NCBI GenBank assembly: GCA_031411655.1 | Contig: JANOBM010000247.1 | Location: 157,885 to 221,884 of the forward strand | Origin: UBA6163 sp031411655 | GTDB taxonomy: Bacteria; Planctomycetota; Planctomycetia; Pirellulales; Pirellulaceae | Length of the DNA stretch: 64,000 nt | Direction: 5' to 3' | Part shown: piece by piece, positions 17,121 through 26,462 of the stretch | Layout: every line of letters starts with the position of its first letter | Numbering within the stretch: position 1 is the first letter of the stretch | Made by a program: the position numbers and the translations under genes | Notes under the pieces: model-generated | The model's database searches: none | Seen by the model: the letters and a program-made list of their open reading frames with translations, nothing else | What the model was told of the DNA's origin: nothing

Positions 17121-17249
17121 GGCGTTTACTTTCACAATACTGGAGCGGGAACGAAACCTAACGATCCTATTTTCCGGCGTTGGCAAGCTGAACGCAAGTC
17201 TTGATTCAAACTCCGCAGCGATATTCCGCGGCTGCTTTGGTCTCAATGG

Positions 17250-18662
17250 CTAGCTCTTTCCCCGGTTGATTGCCAATTGTTGAAGCATCGCTCGAACCTC
17301 AGCGGCGAGAAAAAAGGATCCGCAGACCACAATCAAATGGGGGCCTTTCACGCGATCAATTGCCATTTGCACTGCTTCGAGTGGTTGATCCTGAGTCGTT
17401 GCCTGGGCTCCGGAGGGTAAATCACGAAATAACTCAGCGGTGTCTCTGAATCTCGGATTGCCGTGATAGCGAGTCAAAATGACATGGTCGGCCTCGGCGC
17501 ACAAGCGAGACAACATGGGGCGGTGTTCCTTGTCTCGACTCGTGCCAAATACGACGGTAATCGGCCTGCCGTCCGCCCGACGAGCGATGCATTCGCACAA
17601 TCCGGCAATCGAGTCATCATTGTGAGACGTGTCAAGAATGATGTCGATTTTCTTGCCGATAGAAAATCTCTCCACGCGACCAGCCATGCGGAGCTGAGAA
17701 AGGCCCGCTTGTTGTCGTTCAATCGGTACATCAAGGACACTACCAAGTAAATCCATGATGACGCAGGCAATTGCTGCGTTTCGCGCTTGATGAGCCCCGT
17801 CGAGCGGTACCATCCAGTGTTCGCGACTTTGAATCACGGCATCGTGGCTGTGGAGATCAAAGGTGGTGCACCACTCGTCCGTCGTTGGGTTGTCATCCGA
17901 AGGATCTTGTTTAGTGGTTGTGACCGCATGGCAGTCAAATTGTTCGTTGATTGCAAATCGTCTGGCGTGGTTCTCCTCCGCGACCTGAAAAATCACATCG
18001 CGAGCCTCCTTTCTTGTCACACCGATCACCACGGGGATTCCGGGTTTGATGATTCCAGCCTTTTGGAAGGCGATTTCACCCAGCGTATTGCCAAGAATAT
18101 GTTGGTGATCAAATCCGATGGACGTAATCGCCGTCACCGCCGGATGGCAAACATTGGTACTGTCCAGCCGCCCGCCAAGTCCGACTTCCAAGACGACCGC
18201 TTGGCAATTCCGATTGCGGAAATGCGTCAGTGCCATGGCCGTCGTCATTTCGAAAAAAGTGGGCGTGCCGAGCTCGCTGGAACTCATGCGGTCAGCTTCG
18301 TTTCGAATGGACGCCACCAATTCCACGACTTCAGACTCGGCCGCCAACTGCCCATCGACAGTAAAGCGTTCTTCCAGTCTGACCAAATGGGGCGACGTGT
18401 AGAGGCCCGTTCGGATCCCTGCAGCCCCCAACATGGCTGCGACCATGTTGGCCGTACTGCCCTTTCCCTTGGTTCCGGCGATGTGAATCACGGGGATGCT
18501 GCGCCCGGCGATCCCGTGTAGCTCGAGTCGATCGAGCAGTGCATTCATCCTTTTCAAACGAAACGGATAAGGAGCCGTGTCTGCCGTACGTTCGTAATTG
18601 ATCCGTCCGTACAGGTAGGCAATGGCTTGCTCGTATGCATCGGAAATGAAATCACTGCCCAT
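17250..18662 (-). CDS. folC: Bifunctional folylpolyglutamate synthase/dihydrofolate synthase
   Basis: A 470-residue Mur-ligase-family enzyme that adds glutamate to dihydropteroate or to folates. The P-loop is AGTKGKGS (63-70), with YTSPHLVRLEERF and the VVLEVGLGGRLDSTN and ITSIGFDHQHILGNT boxes downstream. The frame is open upstream to 18929; the ATG at 18662 (MGSDFISDAYEQAIAYLYGR) matches the family N-terminus. A 129-bp gap separates it from the HMA-domain gene. Confidence 0.93.
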   Translation of the reverse strand: MGSDFISDAYEQAIAYLYGRINYERTADTAPYPFRLKRMNALLDRLELHGIAGRSIPVIHIAGTKGKGSTANMVAAMLGAAGIRTGLYTSPHLVRLEERFTVDGQLAAESEVVELVASIRNEADRMSSSELGTPTFFEMTTAMALTHFRNRNCQAVVLEVGLGGRLDSTNVCHPAVTAITSIGFDHQHILGNTLGEIAFQKAGIIKPGIPVVIGVTRKEARDVIFQVAEENHARRFAINEQFDCHAVTTTKQDPSDDNPTTDEWCTTFDLHSHDAVIQSREHWMVPLDGAHQARNAAIACVIMDLLGSVLDVPIERQQAGLSQLRMAGRVERFSIGKKIDIILDTSHNDDSIAGLCECIARRADGRPITVVFGTSRDKEHRPMLSRLCAEADHVILTRYHGNPRFRDTAELFRDLPSGAQATTQDQPLEAVQMAIDRVKGPHLIVVCGSFFLAAEVRAMLQQLAINRGKS

Positions 18663-19047
18663 CCGAGAAACTGTCAACCTTCGGTTTTGCGTCGCAAACA
18701 ACGGACTTCGTACGGCCCTAACGACGATTGTTTTGGCGTTTCCTTGCCTTGGTCGCAAGGTCACGACCGCCCTGGCGGTGGAGACTGCGGACGAAAACGC
18801 GGTCTCCATCCGTTCTCGCCGCCTGTTCGCGATTAAATTCAAATGCAATGATGATTGGAAACAGAACCGAACCAATTGTTGTTTGATTCCGTAGACCCGC
18901 CTACCGGTCCCCCTGGGTATGCCATTCACTCTCCTTCAAACCACTGTTTCCCTGCTCGTCCGAGCCCTTAGTTCCTTTTCGACTACTTTCCAATTTTTTC
19001 GATCCGAACCAAACTTCGGTAAGTCACCCTCTCCCCTTCACTGACGT

Positions 19048-20025
19048 GTGCCCGTGGCTATTACAAACATCGCTGCAGCAACCTCCCCTGCAAAATCGCC
19101 TTCACCTTCCAGCAACGTGGTGATAGAAACCCGAAACCTCAGTAAAGTCTATCGAGATTTTTGGGGACGAAAAAAGGTCGCGGCTCTCAAATCTCTCGAC
19201 ATTGAAGTCCGGCAGGGCGAAATCTTCGGCTTGCTTGGACCAAACGGCAGCGGAAAGTCGACCACGATCAAGCTGATTCTCGGTTTACTGTTTCCAACGA
19301 GCGGTCGGGTGCTGGTCTTCGATAAAGATGCGACCGAAACGAGCAAGAACGAGCGTATCGGCTATCTGCCGGAAGAGTCTTACCTCTACAAATTTCTCAC
19401 GACGGACGAAACGCTCGATTTTTATGGTCGACTGTTCAATTTGTCAGGCGCCGAGCGGAAACGCCGCGTCGATCATCTCGTGAAGATGGTAGGTTTGCAA
19501 AATGCCCGCCATCGACAATTGCGTGAGTACAGTAAAGGGATGACTCGCCGAGTGGGTCTGGCTCAGGCTTTGATCAATGACCCTGATTTGATCCTATTGG
19601 ATGAGCCGACGACGGGTCTCGATCCAATCGGTACGCGGGAGATGAAAGATCTCATTTTAAATCTTCGCGATCAGGGCAAGACAGTCCTACTATGCAGCCA
19701 CCAACTCGCCGATGTCCAGGACGTTTGCGACCGTGTCGCTATCCTGCATCAAGGCGAGCTAAAAGAACTTGGGCGAGTTTCGGAATTGCTCAAGGTTCAG
19801 GACGTTACCGAAGTGCATGCTCGAGGGCTTTCCGAAGCTGCGAAAACAGAGATTGCCGAAGTCATTAAACGCCACGGTGGGACCGTCGAATCGATCGATA
19901 ACCCCACAACCACGATGGAAGATTTGTTCCTCAACATCGTTCGCGAAAGCGATCGTCGACCAGGTGCTCGTCGCGTTAGCTCGAGTGGTTCCGATGCTGA
20001 TTCAAATCAGGGAGCCGCGAACTAA
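19048..20025 (+). CDS. ABC transporter ATP-binding protein
   Basis: A 325-residue ATPase. Walker A is GPNGSGKS (64-71), the signature is YSKGMTRRVGLAQ (a YSKGM variant of LSGGQ), and Walker B is LILLDEPTTGLDP. The ~90 residues after the core include the DNPTTTMEDLFLN feature common in ABC-2 type exporters and a disordered tail. The start is a GTG; the first ~24 residues are Ala/Ser/Pro-rich and may not be translated if the Val24/Val25 region starts the protein. The permease ATG follows one base after its stop. Confidence 0.9.
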   Translation: MPVAITNIAAATSPAKSPSPSSNVVIETRNLSKVYRDFWGRKKVAALKSLDIEVRQGEIFGLLGPNGSGKSTTIKLILGLLFPTSGRVLVFDKDATETSKNERIGYLPEESYLYKFLTTDETLDFYGRLFNLSGAERKRRVDHLVKMVGLQNARHRQLREYSKGMTRRVGLAQALINDPDLILLDEPTTGLDPIGTREMKDLILNLRDQGKTVLLCSHQLADVQDVCDRVAILHQGELKELGRVSELLKVQDVTEVHARGLSEAAKTEIAEVIKRHGGTVESIDNPTTTMEDLFLNIVRESDRRPGARRVSSSGSDADSNQGAAN

Positions 20026-21936
20026 ATGACACTGCAACCCGAAGATTTCTGGTCATTTACCGAATGGCTGATCCGACCCGATGCTCGCCTGGAAAGCGCT
20101 CTGCTTCAAGGCGTCGTGCTTGTCGTGCTCGCGATTTTGCTAGGGTTACTGATTGGGTACGTGGTATCTGCTGCACGCTATGGCCCCGTTGAAGGTTTTT
20201 ATGCGGTTGCTCGCGCGGTTCGCGACTTCGTTCGTTTTGATCTGCCCGGTACATCACCTCGCCGAATCTGGGCGTTGGCTCGGCTGGCATACAAAGAAGC
20301 GATTCGCCGGAAGGTGCTTGTGGTGGTCGCACTTTTTGTGGTTGGTTTGTTGTTTGCAGGTTGGTATCTCGACCCGCGAAGTGCCGATCCTGCAAGGCTC
20401 TATATCAGTTTCGTCTTAACCGCGACAAACTACCTGATTTTGATGCTCGCGTTATTCATCAGTACCTTCAGCCTTCCAGCGGATATTAAAAGTCGCACGA
20501 TCTACACCATTGTGACGAAGCCTGTTCGTGCGTCTGAAATCGTTCTTGGGCGAATGCTCGGCTTCATCGCCGTAGGGACGGTGATGCTCATTCCGATGGG
20601 TATCGCCAGTTATTTCTTTGTTACGCGAGGTCTTAGGCACGATCATGAGGTCGCCGACATTAAAGATCTCGGCGATGGTCGATTCGAAGGTAAAACCAGT
20701 TTTGATCAGTTCCATGAGCACACGTTCACGTTGGATTCGCCTGCAGAACCAGGTGGAGAAGCAATCGGTGTAACCGATATGGTTCGTGGCCATCGCCATG
20801 TCGTTCGGCAAATCGAAGGCAAGTACTACATTGGCGAGCCAAGCGGTGCCCTCCGCGCCCGAGTGCCTTCGTATGGAGAATTGGTTTTTACGGATCGGGC
20901 GGGCGCAATCCAGGAAGCTGGGATCGATGTTGGTAATGAAAAGATATCGGGTGGCTACGGCAGTGCCGGGGTGGCTCGCCTCGTCGGTGCCACTCAAGGC
21001 CCTCGCCGAATCGAGCATGGCTACATGGAAGGTGGGACATTGGGATCCGCAATTTTTACCTTCAAGGACGTGACTCCTGAACGTTATCGCGATCCCAGTG
21101 GAATCCCCATGGAGATGGCGCTGCGTGCGTACCGTTCCATCAAAGGCGATATTGTCTCCGGTCTCAATGGTTCGATCACCCTTCGCAATCCGGACAATAA
21201 GCAAATCGAAAGTTCCCCGATCACTTTCGTGGTGCAAGAATACGAAACGGCGGAAGAGAAGCTTCCCTTCGAAATCGAAGGCAGCGATGGCGCAACGACA
21301 AGGCAGCTCAAGCTATTTGATGATCTCGTAACCGCCGATGGGCGATTGGATGTCATTATCAAGTGTCTCGATAGCGAGCAGTACCTTGGTACGTCTGTTA
21401 GCAACGTTTATCTGCGACCTGCGGAAACTACATTTGCTTGGAATTTGTCGAAATCCTATTTTTCCATTTGGCTTCAAATGGTGATGGTAATCGCGTTCGG
21501 AGTGATGTTCAGTACATTCCTGTCCGGCCCAGTCTCCATGGTCGCAACGTTCGTTTGTGTGCTTCTTGGTTTCACCGCGGAGCAGATCTACGACATTCGC
21601 TACTACATGGACCGTGGCGAGGCGATGGGTGGTGGTCCAGTCGAGTCGTTGGTGCGACTTCTGCGACAGGACGCGATGACGACACAGCTCGACGTCGATA
21701 CGGTCGCCAATAAGGTCATCAAGACGGTTGACTCCATCGCGATCTACGCGCTGGATGCGATCGCAACGTCGCTGCCGAACTTACCGAAAATGCTGGGTAC
21801 AGCCGAGTATGCGGCAAGCGGCTTTGATATTTTTGGATCGCTGCTCGCCCGGCATTCTGTGGCGACGCTCGGTTATTTGATTCTCGCTTTTATCGTTAGC
21901 TACTTCTTCCTTAAAACGCGGGAGATCGCGGCATGA
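20026..21936 (+). CDS. ABC-2 type permease with large extracytoplasmic domain
   Basis: A 636-residue membrane protein. Hydrophobic helices lie near 25-48, 93-113, 125-150 and 178-200, then after a ~280-residue hydrophilic domain at ~490-530 and 610-630. Basic segments (RRIWALARLAYKEAIRRK and SRTIYTIVTKPVRASE) put the second and third loops in the cytoplasm, so the 205-480 domain should face outside. It is the partner of the adjacent ATPase and overlaps the next gene by four bases (ATGA). The substrate is unknown. Confidence 0.8.
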   Translation: MTLQPEDFWSFTEWLIRPDARLESALLQGVVLVVLAILLGLLIGYVVSAARYGPVEGFYAVARAVRDFVRFDLPGTSPRRIWALARLAYKEAIRRKVLVVVALFVVGLLFAGWYLDPRSADPARLYISFVLTATNYLILMLALFISTFSLPADIKSRTIYTIVTKPVRASEIVLGRMLGFIAVGTVMLIPMGIASYFFVTRGLRHDHEVADIKDLGDGRFEGKTSFDQFHEHTFTLDSPAEPGGEAIGVTDMVRGHRHVVRQIEGKYYIGEPSGALRARVPSYGELVFTDRAGAIQEAGIDVGNEKISGGYGSAGVARLVGATQGPRRIEHGYMEGGTLGSAIFTFKDVTPERYRDPSGIPMEMALRAYRSIKGDIVSGLNGSITLRNPDNKQIESSPITFVVQEYETAEEKLPFEIEGSDGATTRQLKLFDDLVTADGRLDVIIKCLDSEQYLGTSVSNVYLRPAETTFAWNLSKSYFSIWLQMVMVIAFGVMFSTFLSGPVSMVATFVCVLLGFTAEQIYDIRYYMDRGEAMGGGPVESLVRLLRQDAMTTQLDVDTVANKVIKTVDSIAIYALDAIATSLPNLPKMLGTAEYAASGFDIFGSLLARHSVATLGYLILAFIVSYFFLKTREIAA

Positions 21937-23918
21937 ACCGGTCTACTGGTTTTCGTAATAAACTGATTTACTTAGCGATTCTAATCGCGATGCTCATCCC
22001 GCTGTATTTGCTAGGGCAACCTGCAGGGGGTAGTACGGGCGACGCAGGTGGTCAGCTCACGCAGATGCGAACGAAGTTCAACATCGCGGAAAGTGAATTG
22101 GGCGATATCAACCCCGCGAGTGAGACCATGAAGCTTGCGTCTCTCGGACTTCGGGGCGTTGCAGCGACGTTGCTATGGAATAATGCACATGAATGCCGCA
22201 AAACACACGAGTGGGACCGACTCAAGGCCACGCTCAATAGCATTGCTTTGTTGCAGCCGCACTACGAAAAGGTCTGGGAGTTTCAAGCTCATAACCTTGC
22301 GTACAACGTCTCCACCGAATTCGACGACTATCGACAACGGTACGCGATGGTTCGTGAAGGCACCGAGTTTTTGACGCAAGGCGTTGAGCAGAATCGCAAA
22401 GCTCCTCGTTTGGTCTGGTACACCGGATGGTTCTACGGCCAGAAAATGGGAATGAGTGACGAGAAGCGTCAGTTCCGTAAATTGTTCGCTGACGATAATC
22501 GGTTGCATGACTCGCTTCGCGAACACGACATCAACGTTGACAGTCCTGATGCCCGCGGTCCAGAAAACAAGCCGGACAATTGGTTGGTTGGTCGCCTTTG
22601 GCTAAACCATGGGTACGATATCGTCGACAATGGCGTGAAAATTCGAAATCAGACGCCGATTAATTTCTTTGAGACTGGGCCAAAGTGGCGTATCAAACAC
22701 GCCGAAGCGATTGAAAGCGAAGGCGTCCTCGACGACCGTGCAAAGGATGCGTGGGTGAAGGCCGGCGACGACTGGACCACGCTCGGAAAACGAAGTATTC
22801 CGACGACTGCGGCTTTCACGATCAAGATGGGTTCGCTGGATGAGCTCGAACGCCAACTCGCGGATACCAAGGAGGAGTTTCTGACCTTGGTCGGCGACAC
22901 CATGGAAAACGAGAAACAAGCCTTGCTCAGCGCACTCACGGTGGAAGAGCGCACGGCCTGGGATACGAATCCCGATGATCGAACGCAGGAGCAAGCGACG
23001 CTCGCTACGCAACTCTATTACCGCCTGCAGCCGTCTCTTGATACCGTCGCGAAGAAATCTCCTCCCGCAGTGCGCCTTCGAGCGATCGAATTGAATTCAC
23101 TGGTTGGCGATCTCGAAGCTCGCATTCAAAAAACGGCAGGCCATCGAACTCAAATCAACTACGATTACTGGAGTACGTTGACCAAGGCTGAACAGGAAGA
23201 CCGGACGATTCAAGCCCGACGCTTGCTCTACGATGCGGAGAAAGCCAATGCCCGCGCGGAATTGGATTTGGCGATCTCAAAATACGAAGAAGCATTCGCT
23301 CTCTGGGCGAAAGTTTTCGATGATTACCCGGTTCTGACTCTCGATGACCTTAGCGAGGATCTTGTTCGGGCGATCCGTCGCTACACCATCGCCATCGACA
23401 AGGAGGACTTTGACGAAGACTTTCCGCTACTCGACTTTGTGACGATGATGAGTGGCGACACACGGTCAGCCGCCGAATACGAGCGACTTCGTAAACTTCA
23501 AGCTGAAAAGCTTAAGGCGAAAGAGGAAGAGCAGATCAAAGCAGAGCTAGAAGCCGAAGCGGCCTCGAAAAGCGAGGCCACAGGCGATGAGGGCGTAGTG
23601 GGACCAACCGATGGTTCCGAAGCAAAGCCAGAAATGACGGAGGCCGCAGAGAATGCAACGCCAGGAGATGCCGCAGCGGACTCCCAAAAAGTTGAACCTA
23701 CGGATGAGCCAGTCGGTGATGACGCTGTTCAGGAAAAGTCCGACGATAGTGAACCGTCAGAAAAGGCGGAAGCTACTTCGGAAGCCGGTGAAGGCGAACC
23801 TGTAGAAGGCGAACCTGTAGAAGGGGAACCTGTAGAAGGTGCGGGCGAAGATCCACAAAAATTGAATGAAGGTGACGGAACCTCGCCTCCAGAGGAGCCA
23901 GCCAGCGAAGCGTCTTAG
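21933..23918 (+). CDS. Large membrane-anchored acidic protein of ABC-transporter operon
   Basis: A 661-residue protein with one N-terminal membrane helix (LIYLAILIAMLIPLYLLG). The rest is soluble and helical, with a TPR-like alternation at residues ~65-170 and ~420-500 that I cannot confirm as a named family. The last ~120 residues are a disordered Glu/Ala/Pro tail with 15-nt repeats. Its ATG overlaps the permease stop, so it is probably a dedicated partner of the ABC system, perhaps binding it at the membrane surface. No function can be stated. Confidence 0.75.
   Translation: MNRSTGFRNKLIYLAILIAMLIPLYLLGQPAGGSTGDAGGQLTQMRTKFNIAESELGDINPASETMKLASLGLRGVAATLLWNNAHECRKTHEWDRLKATLNSIALLQPHYEKVWEFQAHNLAYNVSTEFDDYRQRYAMVREGTEFLTQGVEQNRKAPRLVWYTGWFYGQKMGMSDEKRQFRKLFADDNRLHDSLREHDINVDSPDARGPENKPDNWLVGRLWLNHGYDIVDNGVKIRNQTPINFFETGPKWRIKHAEAIESEGVLDDRAKDAWVKAGDDWTTLGKRSIPTTAAFTIKMGSLDELERQLADTKEEFLTLVGDTMENEKQALLSALTVEERTAWDTNPDDRTQEQATLATQLYYRLQPSLDTVAKKSPPAVRLRAIELNSLVGDLEARIQKTAGHRTQINYDYWSTLTKAEQEDRTIQARRLLYDAEKANARAELDLAISKYEEAFALWAKVFDDYPVLTLDDLSEDLVRAIRRYTIAIDKEDFDEDFPLLDFVTMMSGDTRSAAEYERLRKLQAEKLKAKEEEQIKAELEAEAASKSEATGDEGVVGPTDGSEAKPEMTEAAENATPGDAAADSQKVEPTDEPVGDDAVQEKSDDSEPSEKAEATSEAGEGEPVEGEPVEGEPVEGAGEDPQKLNEGDGTSPPEEPASEAS
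23793..23837 (+). repeat. Three tandem 15-nt units in acidic tail
   Basis: Units at 23793-23807, 23808-23822 and 23823-23837 encode GEPVE three times; the third differs from the others by one base (ggg for ggc). The 15-nt length preserves the reading frame, consistent with slippage. Confidence 0.85.
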
Positions 23919-24128
23919 CCCACAAGTACCTGAGTTCAGGTGCGTAGGCTACGGATGAAACGACGGATCGAGTCGATACGGGACGTTCAAGCAGCGAAGT
24001 CGATTTCGCCGGTCGTTTCTTTGCGTACCGCGCTGTTGCTCCATACGGTTCGTCGCTAGACAATCTCAGGCGGATCTTTTATTTTGAAGGGACAGGTTGG
24101 GTTGCGAGAGACAGGTCAGGCTGGGTCA

Positions 24129-24201
24129 GGGGCCGTAGCTCAGTTGGGAGAGCGCTGCGTTCGCAATGCAGAGGTCGAGGGTTCAACTCCCTTCGGCTCC
24201 A
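24129..24201 (+). tRNA. tRNA-Ala(CGC)
   Basis: Cloverleaf by eye: acceptor GGGGCCG/CGGCTCC, D arm GCTC...GAGC, anticodon stem CTGCG/TGCAG with loop TTCGCAA, T arm GAGGG TTCAACT CCCTT, discriminator A. The anticodon CGC reads GCG (Ala). No CCA is encoded. Confidence 0.95.
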
Positions 24202-24210
24202 TTCAGTAAG

Positions 24211-24234
24211 CCTCCGTTTTTCGCGGGGTTTTTT
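24211..24234 (+). terminator. Possible terminator after tRNA-Ala
   Basis: CCTCCG, a T-rich loop, CGCGGGG and then TTTTTT follow the tRNA closely. The stem is short and imperfect, but the T tract fits a rho-independent end. Confidence 0.35.
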
Positions 24235-24296
24235 CTTTTCGTTCTCTTTTCCGCTTGTCGATGCAACTGGCCCCAATTGCCATGAGTTGACTCCGT

Positions 24297-24492
24297 TCCA
24301 TTCGGCTTATTGCCCGCGCGTGTAACGAAAGAGGTAACCGTTCGCGGACTGTCGGAGGACGCATCAGTCGGAAAGTTCGGCGCCCAACTCAACCGCGTTT
24401 GCGGTTTGGAGCAAGCTTTGATCGGTGTAGGTGTCCATTGTCAACGCGATGTCTTTTTGCCTCATCACCGCCTGTGCTGTTCGTGGCGAATG
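24297..24492 (-). pseudogene. Tyrosine recombinase (phage-type integrase) C-terminal remnant
   Basis: Reading the minus strand, residues RTAQAVMRQKDIALTMDTY then TDQSLLQTANAVE match the C-terminal end of tyrosine recombinases (the RHSDIxLTMxTYTD pattern that includes the nucleophilic Tyr). A second frame then gives WAPNFPTDASSDSP, the usual tail of planctomycete integrases, so at least one frameshift lies near 24370-24392. The catalytic core and N-terminus are missing. It sits ~100 bp from the 3' end of tRNA-Ala and points toward it, as integrase genes of integrated elements often do. Confidence 0.7.
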
Positions 24493-24572
24493 CCGCCGTC
24501 GATTGGTGCGTCCTCGTCGAGTTTCGCAGGCGGCGACGATGAACCCGGTCCATCCAGTTATCGATCTTGTCG

Positions 24573-24920
24573 CTAGTCGGCAATCCATGTCGTGACTTGG
24601 TAGATATCCAGTCGGAACAAGAGAACCGAGAGAATCAAACTCGCGATATACGCAAGTGCATGCTGCACACGTCGTCCCGGCAACCATCCCAAGGCAAACG
24701 CAAACGGCGCGACCGCTAAGGCCAGCAACATCAGGACAATGTGCAGAAAGAGTGGAATGCCAAACAGGAAGCCGCCTGGGTCATGAATGCCCGGAATGGC
24801 CCACTCACCAAGTGACCAGCTTGCCAGCAGCCAGAACACAACTGCGTACATGTAGCTGATTAAGGGCATCATGCAAAAGGCTACGCTCGAACACCAGAAC
24901 GGTTTGCTCACACGGACCAC
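24573..24920 (-). CDS. Small integral membrane protein of unknown function
   Basis: A 115-residue protein starting at a GTG with three or four hydrophobic helices (residues ~12-37, ~52-78, ~88-102) and little else. I recognise no family. The composition and absence of internal stops support a real gene. It lies beside the integrase remnant, so it could be cargo of a former element. Confidence 0.5.
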   Translation of the reverse strand: MVRVSKPFWCSSVAFCMMPLISYMYAVVFWLLASWSLGEWAIPGIHDPGGFLFGIPLFLHIVLMLLALAVAPFAFALGWLPGRRVQHALAYIASLILSVLLFRLDIYQVTTWIAD

Positions 24921-25454
24921 AATGCCGCCTTTGGATTAAGTCACGAAATGAGAAGACGCTACGCGTTTAAGGGTAGTTTACACGGACTTTTCACAACCAT
25001 CGAGATATGCGCCGGAAGCATCAGCGTTTGCGAGGGGGCTGGCTGTCATGTCGTTATTATGAAAGCTTTAAGTGGTCGCCGAGTTCTTCTTCGCACACAA
25101 CCTTTTTCTTAGATGGATCGATTGTCTGAAGGATCGCTGTCGCGGACTGACGAGAGGTGATCGTGAACCGGTCAGGAAACGGCCGTGGTTCCATCGGTCT
25201 CCGTCTACTTTCGCAGATATTTCAGGTGTGGCTCACCTGCGATAATAAAATGGATTAGCACCTCGCTCGCGATTGTCCGTATCAATCGCTCGGTTTAGGC
25301 CTGTGGGTTCGGAGACCACAACCAGTTGCATTGGACTCGGCATGGGACGTCAAGTGGTGACCTCGCCTCGCGTTGTGGGCGCCGCTTGCCGGTAAATGCC
25401 GCCTGCCCCTAGAAATGCGGTTTGTCGATAAGTAAAGCGGGCTTTCGAGAGCCT
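24921..25454. other. Intergenic region near mobile-element remnants
   Basis: About 530 bp without a gene I can support; no long frame resembles a known protein and no clear repeat was seen. It may be decayed sequence from the element that once sat at tRNA-Ala. Confidence 0.4.
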
Positions 25455-26270
25455 TCAAACGGCCGCAGAGGTGGCCCGGAGCGAGAACTCAACCTGCTTG
25501 ATTCTTGGTAGTTGCATAGGACCGTCCCGGTCGGCGCAGAAGATGGAAAATCGCTCTCCGTGCCGCTCAAGATGAGTGGCTAGGGCAACCTCAGGTGAGT
25601 TGTTATGAGCCGACAAGTGTCCCAAGCAAACCCATTGCAGTTGACTCTCATCACAACTGTCCAGAAGTTGTGCAGCATCGTCGTTGGAAAGGTGCCCACG
25701 CTTCCCTGAAATACGATCCTTCAAACGTTGCGGGTAGGTCCCGTGACGAAGCATCTCGACGTCATAGTTGCTTTCGATCAATACTGCATCCAGGGAACCA
25801 ATGACTTTTTGAAGAGCGCTGAAGACATGTCCTAAGTCGGTGAGCAAACCGAATCGCTGCCCGGATTCGACATCTTCTATGACAAAGCATACGCCCTCGA
25901 TGGCATCGTGAGGTGTCCGCAAGGGCTCGATTCGCAGCGAACCAATTTGAAACGGCTTACCAGACACGAAATGGTTCGGACTTCCTATCCAGCCGGTCGC
26001 CGGCTTCGAACGAGTCGCGTTCCAAGTTCGCAAATTTGCATAGACAGGCAAACCGAATTTGCGGTGAAACACGCCGACGCCGCTGATGTGATCACAGTGT
26101 TCGTGAGAGAGGATCAACGCATGGCAATCACGAATGTCGTAACCATATTCGGCCAGACGCGACTCGGCTTTGATTCCGCTAATGCCTGCGTCAAAGAGTA
26201 GGCGCGTTTCGCCACTCCGCACGAATACGCAGTTGCCCGAACTTCCTGATTGCAAAGTGATAACTTCCAT
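25455..26270 (-). CDS. Metallo-beta-lactamase-fold hydrolase (YycJ/WalJ-like)
   Basis: A 271-residue MBL-fold protein. SGSSGNCVFVRSGETRLLFDAG at the N-terminus, ILSHEHCDHISGVG (the HxHxDH dinuclear metal motif), TPHDAIEG, LLTDLGH and LGHLSAHNNSPE follow the YycJ subfamily, thought to be nucleases. It stands alone on the minus strand. The substrate is not evident. Confidence 0.88.
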   Translation of the reverse strand: MEVITLQSGSSGNCVFVRSGETRLLFDAGISGIKAESRLAEYGYDIRDCHALILSHEHCDHISGVGVFHRKFGLPVYANLRTWNATRSKPATGWIGSPNHFVSGKPFQIGSLRIEPLRTPHDAIEGVCFVIEDVESGQRFGLLTDLGHVFSALQKVIGSLDAVLIESNYDVEMLRHGTYPQRLKDRISGKRGHLSNDDAAQLLDSCDESQLQWVCLGHLSAHNNSPEVALATHLERHGERFSIFCADRDGPMQLPRIKQVEFSLRATSAAV

Positions 26271-26462
26271 GGCACGAGTGTACCGAGTCGAGTCGTCGAT
26301 TGGAAGTAAAGTGATTCATTCGCAACTTGCGTTAACCGACGCGAGTACAGCCTGCTTGTGTTGGCACAGATCGATCGGCGGAAACGCCGCTTCAATTGCC
26401 CTCGCCCTCTGTCCGAATTCACGGCTGAGCTTCTATGCAAGTATTCGGCATTGTGGTGTACG

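Noticed and set aside
17787..18521. 244-residue plus-strand ORF inside folC
   Set aside because: Antisense shadow; composition and no domain support.
20452..21237. 261-residue minus-strand ORF inside the ABC permease
   Set aside because: Shadow of the permease gene; no family resemblance, and the permease frame is convincing.
24079..24276. Minus-strand ORF spanning tRNA-Ala with text like ELNPRPLHCERSALPTELRPL
   Set aside because: It is the tRNA-Ala gene read as protein; this string is a common false ORF.
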